DNA of 36,069 nucleotides from Prosthecobacter sp. Lineage in GTDB: Bacteria; Verrucomicrobiota; Verrucomicrobiia; Verrucomicrobiales; Verrucomicrobiaceae. Positions 8,764 to 15,971 of this stretch are shown in pieces. The translations under genes and the position numbers were made by a program. Within the stretch, counting starts at the first letter, position 1, and each line of letters opens with the position of its first letter. The notes under the pieces were generated by a model. The model had not been told where the DNA came from. It was given only the letters and a program-made list of their open reading frames with translations, and ran no database searches. The stretch lies in NCBI RefSeq assembly GCF_029946185.1, contig NZ_JAQSEA010000157.1, positions 1-36,069 of the forward strand, given 5' to 3'.

Positions 8764-10059
8764 TCATCTGCTCATCGGCGGGAGCAGCGGATTCACACCC
8801 GCAGGAGCGGTGCCGGGTGTGGATCCGAACTCCAGGAGATCACGGGGCTCGGCAGCCACATCCTGGAGTTTGTTGTTGTAGTAGAGCCGGAGCATGTACC
8901 CGTAGTAAGAACGGCGTCCATGCTGTTGGATTTCGGCGGCGGAAAGTGCAGGCAGGTGATAAACGACATCCAGCAGCTCCTCACCGGTCCCGTTCCAGTC
9001 CACCGGAGCGGTCTGCCAGGATTCCACCGGTTCAGGCGCGATTGTCAGTGCCACTTTTTCGTTGTTCACTCGGTCAAAAAAGAACACCTCAAGATTCAGC
9101 TCCTGCGAGTTGATCGGACGGTTGCCCGCCCGGGAAATGGGAACATGCAGCACGTAGCGTTCGCCGGTGGGAACCAAGAAATCACGGGTAGCCTGACAGG
9201 CGCCGAGGCGCAGGAACTTTTCGCCGTCCGCACCAGAGGGAGCCGAAAGCGCGGGTGCTCCCACCGCCGCCGAACCCGCGCCCAAGCGTCGTGAGGCAAG
9301 TTCAAAATAAATGCCCGCCTTCGTTTCTCCGAGAAGCTGAATGCGCCGCCACGCGTCCGTTGCCTTGGCCGTGATCCCCATCTGTTCGTAAGTCTGCGCC
9401 ATCTCGGCAATGATTGCCGGATGCGCAGGCGTCAGTTCATCCGCCTTCCGCAGCAGTTCCAAAGTTCCCTGCATGTCACTCAGGCCGCGGAGTTCCTGCG
9501 CCGCCGTGATGACGTAGTTCACATCCTTCAGCAGCGCCGTGGCGGCATCAGGTTTGGAGTTGGGCCCGGACGGTGCCGTCGTCGGGAACCCAGAAGCAGA
9601 CATGCCAGGCTCTGCGGGAGGCGGCAAGGTCTGAGAAGTCCCAGGCATGGGTGGAGCTGGGGCCGCTGGAACAAACGGCGCTATCGCAGTGGGCGCAGTC
9701 GGAGGAATAAACGAAGGGGTCGGCCCCGGTGCCGCAGTTCCAGGCATGCTGAATGAGCCAATGGGTGGCGGAGCATTGGAAATCGGGGCTTGGATGAACG
9801 ATCCCGGCAGCGGTGGAGCGCTGGCACTCGGTGGCATCGAAATCTGGCCGATCTCCGGCACCCCGCTCAGCGCAGGTGCGGTCATGGGTGCGGTTGGAGG
9901 CGGCACGACTACCATGGGCCCCTCAGCCTGAGGAGGGCCAGCCGTGAGCAGCTTCAGCGCCAGACTCATCTGCACCACCGCCAGCACACACAGCGTCCCC
10001 CAAGCGATCATTGAGGAGCGATCGCGTTCGGAGGTAAGAATGGTGGATGTAGGAGTCAC
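8764..10059 (-). CDS. Membrane-anchored Pro-rich protein with TPR-like and beta domains
   Basis: This 431-residue protein has an N-terminal membrane anchor at about residues 16-40 (MIAWGTLCVLAVVQMSLALK). A Pro/Ala/Gly-rich linker of about 130 residues follows, then a TPR-like helical segment at about 170-255 (LRGLSDMQGTLELLRKADEL, HPAIIAEMAQTYEQMG). The C-terminal beta-rich domain contains 'INSQELNLEVFFFDRV' and 'YYGYMLRLYYNNKLQD'. The topology places everything after the anchor outside the cytoplasm. I know no specific family. The start is GTG at 10059; the Met at residue 17 is an alternative but would leave no cytoplasmic tail. It is the first gene of the cluster; the fusion gene begins 19 bp after its stop. 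A partnership with the FGE-like periplasmic domain is plausible but inferred. Confidence 0.82.
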   Translation of the reverse strand: MTPTSTILTSERDRSSMIAWGTLCVLAVVQMSLALKLLTAGPPQAEGPMVVVPPPTAPMTAPALSGVPEIGQISMPPSASAPPLPGSFIQAPISNAPPPIGSFSMPGTAAPGPTPSFIPPTAPTAIAPFVPAAPAPPMPGTSQTLPPPAEPGMSASGFPTTAPSGPNSKPDAATALLKDVNYVITAAQELRGLSDMQGTLELLRKADELTPAHPAIIAEMAQTYEQMGITAKATDAWRRIQLLGETKAGIYFELASRRLGAGSAAVGAPALSAPSGADGEKFLRLGACQATRDFLVPTGERYVLHVPISRAGNRPINSQELNLEVFFFDRVNNEKVALTIAPEPVESWQTAPVDWNGTGEELLDVVYHLPALSAAEIQQHGRRSYYGYMLRLYYNNKLQDVAAEPRDLLEFGSTPGTAPAGVNPLLPPMSR

Positions 10060-10062
10060 AAG

Positions 10063-10090
10063 TTGCTGAAAAAGACACCCATGGTACGAT
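10063..10090 (+). promoter_or_regulatory. Candidate sigma70-type promoter for pabB
   Basis: TTGCTG (10063-10068) and TACGAT (10085-10090) are separated by 16 bp, a fair match to -35 and -10 elements, in the short divergent gap before pabB. Transcription would begin near 10097. That leaves only about 12 nt before the ATG at 10109 and about 36 nt before the ATG at 10133, which slightly favours the later start. This is pattern matching only. Confidence 0.3.
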
Positions 10091-10108
10091 TTAGGCCTCC
10101 TAGTGTCA

Positions 10109-11374
10109 ATGTTTCAGGGTTCTTCGTTCAAAATGCCGGAAGGTCACACCCTGCCGTTGTTCTCTCATGCCATAGAAACGTCGCCGCACTATCATCCGTG
10201 CGATTTTTCCTTCACCCCGGCTGAAATAGCGGCACAACTGTGCCATCGCGAAGGCTTCGTTTGGATGGATTCCTCCCTCGAGACCCCCGGTGCCATCTCC
10301 ATTCTCACCGCCGAACCCGTCGCCGTTCTCCAGGGCCACATCGACCACGACTGGGAAAAAGTGCGCACCGCCCTCCGCATTCCCCGCGCCTCCGCCGGCG
10401 GTTTGTACGGCTGGGTCGGCTACGACGGCCACTTCACCTTCGGCATCTACCCCCACGGCCTCGTTTATCATCATGACACCGCAAAATGGTTCGAATTCGG
10501 CGATTTCAAATGGCAACCCTCCGCCTGCCAGCCTGCTGCCGCCCCACGCCTTCATTTCACACCCGGCGTCAGCAGCGCAGACTTCATTCACAGTGTCGAG
10601 CGTGCCCAGTGCTACATCGCCGCCGGAGACATCTACCAGGTAAACCTCTCCTACCCTTGGCAGGCCGCATGGCCCCAGGACGCCGATGCCCTCGCCCTCT
10701 ATTTAAAACTCCGAAAGGTGTCCCCCGCGCCGCATGCCGCCTTCATGCAGCTCGCCGGCACCACCGTCCTCTCCGCCTCACCCGAGCTCTTCCTCCGCAT
10801 GCAGGGCTCCCGCATCGCCACCCGCCCAATTAAAGGCACCCGCCCCCGCTTCGCCAACGATCCCGCACGTGACGCCGCCGCCGTCCGCGAGCTCACCGCC
10901 TCGCCCAAAGAACGCGCCGAACTCCTCATGATCACCGACCTCGAGCGCAACGACCTCGGCCAGGTCTGCGAATTCGGCAGCGTCGCCGTCCCCGAGCTCT
11001 GGCGCGTCGAAAGCTTCGCCCAAGTCTTCCACCTCGTCTCCACCGTCACCGGCACCCTCCGTCCCCACATCGACCACGTCGATGCCTTCCGCGCCTGCTT
11101 CCCCGGCGGCAGCATTACTGGAGCCCCCAAAAAACGCGCCAGCGAAATCATCACCGAACTCGAACCCCACCCCCGCGGCCTCTACACCGGCGCCATCGGC
11201 TGGTTCGGCTTCGACGGCCGCAGCCAGTGGAACATCGCCATCCGCACCGCCGTCCAAAAAGACAACCAAATCACCTTCCACGTCGGCTCCGGAATCGTCG
11301 CCGACTCCATCCCCCAGCACGAATACGAAGAAACCCTCCACAAAGCCTCCGGCCTCCTCGCCGCAGCAGGCTGA
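10109..11374 (+). CDS. pabB: Aminodeoxychorismate synthase component I
   Basis: A chorismate-binding enzyme of about 421 residues. With an amidotransferase partner it converts chorismate and glutamine to 4-amino-4-deoxychorismate for folate synthesis. The catalytic block is well conserved: PIKGTRPR at about 240-247, TDLERNDLG at about 277-285, FPGGSITGAPK at about 331-341 and, near the end, GSGIVADSIPQHEYEE. The Lys in PIKGT (residue 242) is the residue that distinguishes PabB from anthranilate synthase TrpE, which has Ala there. No glutaminase (pabA) or lyase (pabC) gene is adjacent, so those must lie elsewhere. Possible starts are GTG 10103, ATG 10109 and ATG 10133; the homologous region begins well after all three. 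The gene is strongly biased to C in third codon positions. It is transcribed divergently from the pseudokinase cluster. Confidence 0.93.
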   Translation: MFQGSSFKMPEGHTLPLFSHAIETSPHYHPCDFSFTPAEIAAQLCHREGFVWMDSSLETPGAISILTAEPVAVLQGHIDHDWEKVRTALRIPRASAGGLYGWVGYDGHFTFGIYPHGLVYHHDTAKWFEFGDFKWQPSACQPAAAPRLHFTPGVSSADFIHSVERAQCYIAAGDIYQVNLSYPWQAAWPQDADALALYLKLRKVSPAPHAAFMQLAGTTVLSASPELFLRMQGSRIATRPIKGTRPRFANDPARDAAAVRELTASPKERAELLMITDLERNDLGQVCEFGSVAVPELWRVESFAQVFHLVSTVTGTLRPHIDHVDAFRACFPGGSITGAPKKRASEIITELEPHPRGLYTGAIGWFGFDGRSQWNIAIRTAVQKDNQITFHVGSGIVADSIPQHEYEETLHKASGLLAAAG

Positions 11375-11422
11375 CACCACGCCACCCTTGCGGTCACAGC
11401 CATTGAATGGCAAAATCAACCC

Positions 11423-11689
11423 ATGACCGCGGCGGTGGTTACTATCGATGAAGCAGGACGGGAGAACCGAATGGAGACAGTAGATGATGTTCCTGTTGTG
11501 ACTGAAACCAAGCGATCACCCAGTGGTCGGCTTGTGCTTGCACCGCTGGTTGATCAGATTCCAGAGGTGACTTCAGGAGACTACGAGAATGGAGTTCTTG
11601 TGGTGCCCAAGCTCGGCATCAAAATGGATGTCGCCGCCGCTGTTCGAGCTGAGCGTGATGCACTGGCGGATCGCGCCGCACGACGGTAA
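11423..11689 (+). CDS. AbrB/VapB-like antitoxin, probably an internally deleted relic
   Basis: An 88-residue reading frame. Its N-terminus MTAAVVTIDEAGR resembles the start of AbrB-fold (SpoVT/VapB) antitoxins, which normally continue with a 'vvlPk.lR..lgl.pGd' stretch that is missing here. The C-terminal half (GVLVVPKLG, then DVAAAVRAERDALADR) fits the toxin-binding tail of the same antitoxins. It could therefore be an antitoxin that lost the centre of its DNA-binding domain. The last codons are repeated exactly in a fragment at about 15868-15895. After the stop, a PIN-toxin-like C-terminal fragment follows instead of a complete toxin gene. The family call comes from motif resemblance and is tentative; a free-standing hypothetical protein is the alternative. 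Confidence 0.55.
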   Translation: MTAAVVTIDEAGRENRMETVDDVPVVTETKRSPSGRLVLAPLVDQIPEVTSGDYENGVLVVPKLGIKMDVAAAVRAERDALADRAARR

Positions 11690-11698
11690 GCGTAGCCA

Positions 11699-11815
11699 TC
11701 AGGTGAAGACCACGCATTTGTCACTTTCGACGCCGTGATGCTAAAAAATCAGCCACATGGGCAGAGATGTCAGATGCGTGCTGGCAGATTGGCCATTCAT
11801 ACGAGGTACGAATAG
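11699..11815 (+). pseudogene. PIN/VapC-like toxin C-terminal fragment
   Basis: In the frame starting at 11699, ten bases after the antitoxin-like stop, the translation contains GEDHAFVTFDAVMLKNQ and runs to a stop at 11813-11815. The 'hVTFD' pattern is the last conserved acidic block of PIN-domain (VapC) toxins. There is no start codon or N-terminal PIN sequence, so if real this is a 39-codon remnant of a toxin gene whose first part was deleted. The assignment rests on a short motif. Confidence 0.35.
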
Positions 11816-11915
11816 CACCCGGTTAAGGGCAAGCATCTCGAGGTTTGAATCTTCCTTCGCGTCGCGTTATGAACCGCAGAGTCTTCTTTTACCGACATCG
11901 TTTTCGATCTTGTCT

Positions 11916-11974
11916 CAGCCCTGAAGGGGCTGCGGATTATAGCCCTGGGTCAGCCGAGCCTAAGCGAGGCGACC
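11916..11974. repeat. Two tandem hairpins
   Basis: CAGCCC (11916-11921) pairs with GGGCTG (11927-11932) around a 5-nt loop. GGTC plus GCC (11948-11951, 11953-11955, one bulged A) pairs with GGCGACC (11968-11974). The second hairpin is bracketed by direct repeats of CCCTGGGT at 11943 and 11973. No T-run follows either hairpin, so this looks like an intergenic palindromic repeat rather than a classic terminator. Confidence 0.6.
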
Positions 11975-12125
11975 CTGGGTCTTTGCAGCCAGATCGGGAA
12001 GCAAACCCATCGCTTCGCTGGTGTCTACCGGGTGCCAGCAGCGTCTGCAAAACGCTCCGTTGCACGCCTCTGCGCAACAGCACTGCAAACCACGATAAAC
12101 ATCCTTAACCGAGTGCCATTCATGT
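11964..12125. repeat. Repeat unit A, left of the two-gene cassette
   Basis: Three short blocks occur here in the same order and orientation as in unit B at 13493-13630: GCGAGGC (11964), AAGCAAACCCA (11999) and CCAGCAGCGTCTGCAAA (12035). Spacing between blocks is 35 and 36 bp here against 36 and 36 bp in unit B. A fourth block, GCCATTCATG, starts near 12115. Between blocks the two units have diverged. Confidence 0.55.
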
Positions 12126-12164
12126 CCGCATCTTTTCGCCACCACTCAATCACCGGCGTCAGCC

Positions 12165-12530
12165 TTAGTCCCCCATCAAGTCCATCAAGATGTTTGGAAC
12201 ATCCGCCGATTTATAAGCGGCAGCGTCTAGGAGGTCATTTAGATAAGCACTTGTGGGAAATTGCCAGAGCTTCTCACCTTTTGGCGAGACTACATCCATG
12301 CATCGTCTTGCAGTCCAATAGAAGGAGTCCTCATCTGTGTATGCCTTGTAACGCTCCTCATACAATGCCAAGTTTCGCCCATTAACCTCAGCCGTAAACA
12401 CCACATCAACAACATCATTAGTTGCTTGGGTCAAATACGGAAAGCGGGATTCCGCTGAAACTCGCGTCCAGTTAATTTCGCCTTGCTGCGTTTGTTTAAG
12501 AAGTCGTTGAATTACTTTTTCTGGGTCCAT
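12165..12530 (-). CDS. Small hypothetical protein, second gene of an AT-richer cassette
   Basis: A 121-residue cytoplasmic protein with no signal or membrane segment. I do not recognise a named family. The order of features is an N-terminal helix (DPEKVIQRLLKQTQQGEINW), a central beta part with 'VDVVFTAEVNGRNLALYEER' and 'YTDEDSFYWT', then 'GEKLWQFPTSAYLNDLLDAAAY' leading to a terminal helix. This 'expression plus lW.FP...l.dLl' arrangement is often seen in small accessory proteins of defence or immunity loci, but that is only an impression. The ATG at 12530 lies 3 nt after the upstream stop, so translation is probably coupled to the membrane protein gene. Base composition is visibly more AT-rich than in neighbouring genes, which suggests acquisition. 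Confidence 0.75.
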   Translation of the reverse strand: MDPEKVIQRLLKQTQQGEINWTRVSAESRFPYLTQATNDVVDVVFTAEVNGRNLALYEERYKAYTDEDSFYWTARRCMDVVSPKGEKLWQFPTSAYLNDLLDAAAYKSADVPNILMDLMGD

Positions 12531-12533
12531 ATT

Positions 12534-12986
12534 TCATGCCTCCAAATCTTTGATTGAATGATCTAGCAGTTTCTCGATTGACCTCACTGAGCAGTAAACT
12601 TGAAAAGCGCTGTCGTGTGTCCACGACAAGAGCTTTGTTTTGCCGATCGTTTTGGCTAGGACTTTGATTTCCTTTTTGAGTTCCTTTGGAACAGACTTGC
12701 AGCTGATGCTTTGGAGAGTTGATCTTGTCGCCACTATACGCTCGTAAAACCTAGCAGTCTGCACATGAAACTGAGAAGCATCAATCAGGCAGTTGTTCAA
12801 CTCCTTCGCTTCAGATCTAAGCTCTTTGAGGAGTATTGGTAGCCGTACCTTTGCAAGGTTTCTTGCCCTGAGAGACCAAACACCCAACATCGCAAGCAGG
12901 CTAAAAATTGTGCCCACCCAAGTGGCAAAAATAGCACCATCGTTTGCATTCAGGCTTTCAATCCATGTGAGGGTGGAACTAATCAT
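12534..12986 (-). CDS. Small single-pass membrane protein with helical cytoplasmic part
   Basis: A 150-residue protein with one membrane segment near the N-terminus (about residues 17-38, FATWVGTIFSLLAMLGVWSL). About 110 residues of Lys/Glu/Leu-rich, probably helical sequence follow (for example LLKELRSEAKELNNCL and VPKELKKEIKVLAKTIG). It has no cleavable signal and matches no family I can name. It is the first gene of a two-gene minus-strand unit; its TGA is separated by three bases from the ATG of the 121-residue partner. Codon use is AT-richer than in the housekeeping genes around it, and the pair sits between repeat units A and B. The pairing of a small membrane protein with a small soluble protein could reflect a toxin/immunity-like or stress module; nothing in the sequence proves this. 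Confidence 0.75.
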   Translation of the reverse strand: MISSTLTWIESLNANDGAIFATWVGTIFSLLAMLGVWSLRARNLAKVRLPILLKELRSEAKELNNCLIDASQFHVQTARFYERIVATRSTLQSISCKSVPKELKKEIKVLAKTIGKTKLLSWTHDSAFQVYCSVRSIEKLLDHSIKDLEA

Positions 12987-13709
12987 CAGAGGGATCAGTG
13001 TAGCCAGGCCGAACGATTGTCACCTCAATATTTCAAGGGCTCCAGTGCGTCCGCAATGCTTACGTATCAAAATTTTACAATACTCTTCCCGGGGCGAGGA
13101 AATGGGGTGCAACTCTTGACAAAATTATCCCCCTTTCTGCTGCCTCCCTTCAGCCCATTCCCTTGGCCATTCTCAACGCACCCGCGACGCCAGCCCCGTC
13201 CTTCACCGCCACAGTCCCCTGCCACAGTGCATCGCCAGAATTCATCCTCTCTCCATTCTCCCCTTCAGGCCGTCAGATGAATCATTCTCCCTTCCTTGGC
13301 CCATCCGGTGCCATGTCATGCGTCACGCGTCGTTCGAATTGGATGCGGAGCCTGCGAACCATGCGCTGCCATCCGAGAAGCGAAATCACTGTCAATGGAT
13401 GGCACCCTTTGATTCATCCTGTGTCACTCGCACCTATATCAGCGATGACGAGACATTACGGCTGAGGCGCCAGACATGAATGCCACTCGGTAGCGAGGCT
13501 CCCCGGGGTCTCGCAACACACGACCGGCAAGCAAACCCAGCACTCTCTCAACACGCCATGCTCACCAGCAGTGTCTGCAAATGAGCCCCGCAGCGATAGA
13601 AGCGCGCCGCCAGCTCCAGCGCCATTCATGCCGCGTTGAAACCCCCTGCAACATACCATGCGCCTGACCGTAGGTTCCTCCGCCACCGCATTTCTTTTCC
13701 GACCTCACC
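12987..13709. other. 723-bp stretch without a convincing gene
   Basis: Open frames here (for example 13163-13465) are Pro/Ser/His-rich with no family signal, and I do not accept them as genes. The stretch holds a 7-bp inverted repeat (ATTCATC near 13241, GATGAAT near 13276) and repeat unit B (13493-13630). The final about 80 bp must contain the leader of the hydrolase gene at 13710. It may be decayed coding DNA. Confidence 0.6.
13493..13630. repeat. Repeat unit B, right of the two-gene cassette
   Basis: It contains GCGAGGC (13493), AAGCAAACCCA (13529), CCAGCAGTGTCTGCAAA (13565) and GCCATTCATG (13621). These are the same blocks, order, strand and nearly the same spacing as unit A. The last gap is 56 bp here and about 80 bp in A. 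The two units form an imperfect direct repeat around the cassette at 12165-12986. Confidence 0.55.
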
Positions 13710-14777
13710 ATGATGCAAGCCCCCATCATTCTACTCGCCGCTTACGTGCTGTCTCAGGCCCTTTCGCCATCCTCGGCAACAGCACAAGAGATCAACGTCA
13801 TGCAGACGCCCCGGGGCACGCATTACGTCTTGGGCGGCACCGGAAAAGACGCCAAGCCAGCCCCCACCCTCTTCATCATCGGCAATCCCATGGCCATGCT
13901 GGAAAAGGAGAACATGCGTTATCTCCTCGAAACAGGAGAGGCCTTGGCAAAGCACGGCTGGGTTTATGTCGTGCTCGATCCGGCCTGCGAAGGGCATGAT
14001 CTGAAGCCGGGACAACCTTCGTCACTTGGCGGTTGGGCGATCCACGCCAAGGCGAACGAAGACTTCCTCGGGCCCTACCTGCGCAACTGCATCGATGTGC
14101 TCGATCATCTCATCGCCGCAGGCATCACCGATGCGCAGCAGGTGGCGGTGCAGGGCGTCTCGCGCGGTGGCTTTTGCGCGCTGCACTTCGCCGCCCGCGA
14201 GCCGCGCATCAAGGCCGTCGTGGGCATTTCACCCGTCACCAATCCGCTGGCCTTAAAAGAGTTCGCCGGAGTCACAGCAGAGCAGGTCGCGGGCATCAGC
14301 CTGGACCAGACGCTGGAGCCGCTGGCGGGCCGCCCGGTATGGATCAGCATTGGCAATGCGGACGACCGAGTGAGCACGGATGACTGCATCGCCTTCAGCC
14401 GCCGTTTGGTGGCGACCACACGAAAGCTGCACCCGCAAATGAACCTCTTCCCCGTGCAACTGCATGTGGGCATGTCGGCCGGGCATCACTCGCTCGATGA
14501 CGCCTATGCATCCGCCGCAGCTTTCCTGCTCAAGACCTTTCCTCCTCTCAGATCCCCAATCCTAAACAGTGATGAAACGTCGCAATCTCCTCGCGGGTGC
14601 CACAGCCATGCTCGCTTCACTCAAAGCTCAGACCGGCCTCACCCAAGAGCCCGCCGCGAATGCAGCGCTCACGCAGGATGTTTACACCGGCGACTTCCCA
14701 CCCGCGAACTACGGTCAAACTCACGCAGCCATCGAGGCAACCATCCAGGAAGTCGTCGAGCGCGTGTTTCGCGATGA
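13710..14777 (+). CDS. Secreted alpha/beta hydrolase with an aberrant C-terminal extension
   Basis: The signal peptide covers about residues 1-25 (cleavage near SATA-QE). The mature protein is an alpha/beta hydrolase: nucleophile elbow GVSRGG in 'VQGVSRGGFCALHFA', catalytic Asp in SIGNADDRVS and His in SAGHHSLDD, all in the expected order. The substrate is unknown; exported carbohydrate-ester and dienelactone-type hydrolases look similar. The real domain seems to end near residue 280 (LLKTFPP). After that the frame continues for about 70 Arg/Ser/His-rich residues that are simply the next gene (from 14572) read in another frame. In a different frame a TGA at 14570-14572 would overlap that gene's ATG as TGATG, the usual coupled arrangement. 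A one-base frameshift near 14540-14550, natural or a sequencing error, is therefore likely. Confidence 0.82.
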   Translation: MMQAPIILLAAYVLSQALSPSSATAQEINVMQTPRGTHYVLGGTGKDAKPAPTLFIIGNPMAMLEKENMRYLLETGEALAKHGWVYVVLDPACEGHDLKPGQPSSLGGWAIHAKANEDFLGPYLRNCIDVLDHLIAAGITDAQQVAVQGVSRGGFCALHFAAREPRIKAVVGISPVTNPLALKEFAGVTAEQVAGISLDQTLEPLAGRPVWISIGNADDRVSTDDCIAFSRRLVATTRKLHPQMNLFPVQLHVGMSAGHHSLDDAYASAAAFLLKTFPPLRSPILNSDETSQSPRGCHSHARFTQSSDRPHPRARRECSAHAGCLHRRLPTRELRSNSRSHRGNHPGSRRARVSR

Positions 14778-15870
14778 AGACGGCATCCTGCGCAGCGGCG
14801 TCAATGGCGCCACCATGCAACCCTTGACCAACGCGGAGGTCAAAGACCGGCCCAAAGGCAAAGGAGCCTACACCGAACACTCCGCCATGCCGGACGCCTT
14901 GAAAGCCGTATGGCTCAACTATGAAAACGCCGGGCAGGCCAGCGGTTCCTATCTCGTGGCCTTATGCCTGAAATATGAGGTCACGCGTGACCCCAAGGTG
15001 CGTGAACTTGCCCGCCGCACCGTTGACGCCATCGTCATTCTCTGGAACAACGCCGCGCCACCCGCAGGCCTCGGCGGCGGCGGCCGTGGCTGGTTTCCCA
15101 AGCCCTACGGCGGCATCCGCAAAGTCGCCGGCATCGAGGAATGCAGTGCCGACCAATACGCCGACATCACCCTCGGCCTGCACGCCTATCACCGCACCAT
15201 GGCAGATGCAGCGGAGAAAAAGCAGATCGAAGACATCGTCGTCTCATTCTCCGATTGGTGGCATGACCACGACCATAGCGGCATCTACTTCGGCAAACCC
15301 ATCTGGTGGAAACGGCTCGACTGGCACCCCATGGCAGCAGCCTCTTTTCTTTACCTCCACGCCCTCGCAGAATCCTGGCGTCCCGGCGCGAACTCAAAGC
15401 AGAGCTTCGAGACCTGGCTCAATCTCAAAGCCACCCTCCTGCAACCTGCCATCGACAAACCCAGCAACGCCACCATGCACGGCATCCCCGTCCTCTGCCT
15501 GGAGCAGCTGCTCACCCTGCGCCCTGACCTGGAGTCCATCTGGCAGCCCGCCCTCACCCATCAAGCCGCCCTACTCGCGCGCAGCGTGGACGAAACACCA
15601 ATGAACAAGACCTTTGAGATGAACGGCTTCTCCGCCGACTACCTCACCCTCTCCCATCGGCTCCTGCCCGGCAAAGGCTACGATAAAATCGCGCAGCGCT
15701 GCATGGACGCCTGCACCACCCGCGCCCATTTCTACCACATCCGCCGCGGCCTCCCCATCCACAAACTCCCCGCCCTCGTCGTCGGCGATGACTATCGCGA
15801 CGTCTTCTTCTGCGAAGGCCAGGTCCACTGGATGGCCGCCTACTGGCGCACCCGCCAGCAGCAGGCCTGA
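14572..15870 (+). CDS. Exported protein, probable alpha/alpha helical barrel
   Basis: About 432 residues. The N-terminus MKRRNLLAGATAMLASLKAQ carries an RR-containing export signal (Tat-like). The rest alternates amphipathic helices with many Trp/His/Asp residues: SDWWHDHDHSGIYFGKPIWW, WKRLDWHPMAAASFLYLHALA and VGDDYRDVFFCEGQVHWMAAYW. That composition and periodicity fit an (alpha/alpha)n toroid as in glycan lyases, epimerases or glycoside hydrolases, but I cannot name the family and see no certain catalytic pair. GTG at 14569 is an alternative start. Its 5' end overlaps the long frame of the hydrolase by about 200 bp in a different frame, and it is probably translated by coupling from that gene. 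The hydrolase and this protein may work together on an extracellular substrate. Confidence 0.78.
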   Translation: MKRRNLLAGATAMLASLKAQTGLTQEPAANAALTQDVYTGDFPPANYGQTHAAIEATIQEVVERVFRDEDGILRSGVNGATMQPLTNAEVKDRPKGKGAYTEHSAMPDALKAVWLNYENAGQASGSYLVALCLKYEVTRDPKVRELARRTVDAIVILWNNAAPPAGLGGGGRGWFPKPYGGIRKVAGIEECSADQYADITLGLHAYHRTMADAAEKKQIEDIVVSFSDWWHDHDHSGIYFGKPIWWKRLDWHPMAAASFLYLHALAESWRPGANSKQSFETWLNLKATLLQPAIDKPSNATMHGIPVLCLEQLLTLRPDLESIWQPALTHQAALLARSVDETPMNKTFEMNGFSADYLTLSHRLLPGKGYDKIAQRCMDACTTRAHFYHIRRGLPIHKLPALVVGDDYRDVFFCEGQVHWMAAYWRTRQQQA

Positions 15871-15971
15871 GCGTGATGCACTGGCGGATCGCGCATTGCA
15901 CCGATGAAGTTCTGCACGGGCTTCTTGATGATAAGCATTTCATCTCGCGGCGTTTGTTTCACCTCCCATGA
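15869..15971 (+). pseudogene. Second VapBC-like relic (antitoxin tail plus PIN-like fragment)
   Basis: Immediately after the stop of the preceding gene, 28 bases (about 15868-15895) are identical to the 3' end of the antitoxin-like frame at 11648-11675. Here they translate as ERDALADRALHR and stop at 15905-15907. Overlapping that stop in another frame, 15903-15971 reads DEVLHGLLDDKHF...LFHLP and stop. This resembles the 'EVLqGlrDD..F' helix and following LP of VapC toxins. Both pieces are too short to function. The PIN match is suggestive only; the 28-base identity is directly visible. Confidence 0.45.

Larger units (their letters stand above)
11690..12164. other. 475-bp non-coding stretch with toxin relic and hairpins
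   Basis: No intact gene was found. The stretch holds the VapC-like fragment (11699-11815), then about 100 bp with nothing recognised, two hairpins (11916-11932 and 11948-11974) and repeat unit A (11964-12125). Its right end abuts the stop codon of the minus-strand two-gene cassette. Confidence 0.7.

Noticed and set aside
13163-13465. 100-codon frame in the long gap before the hydrolase
   Set aside because: Composition is Ser/Pro/His-rich without structure, and there is no start context or family resemblance.
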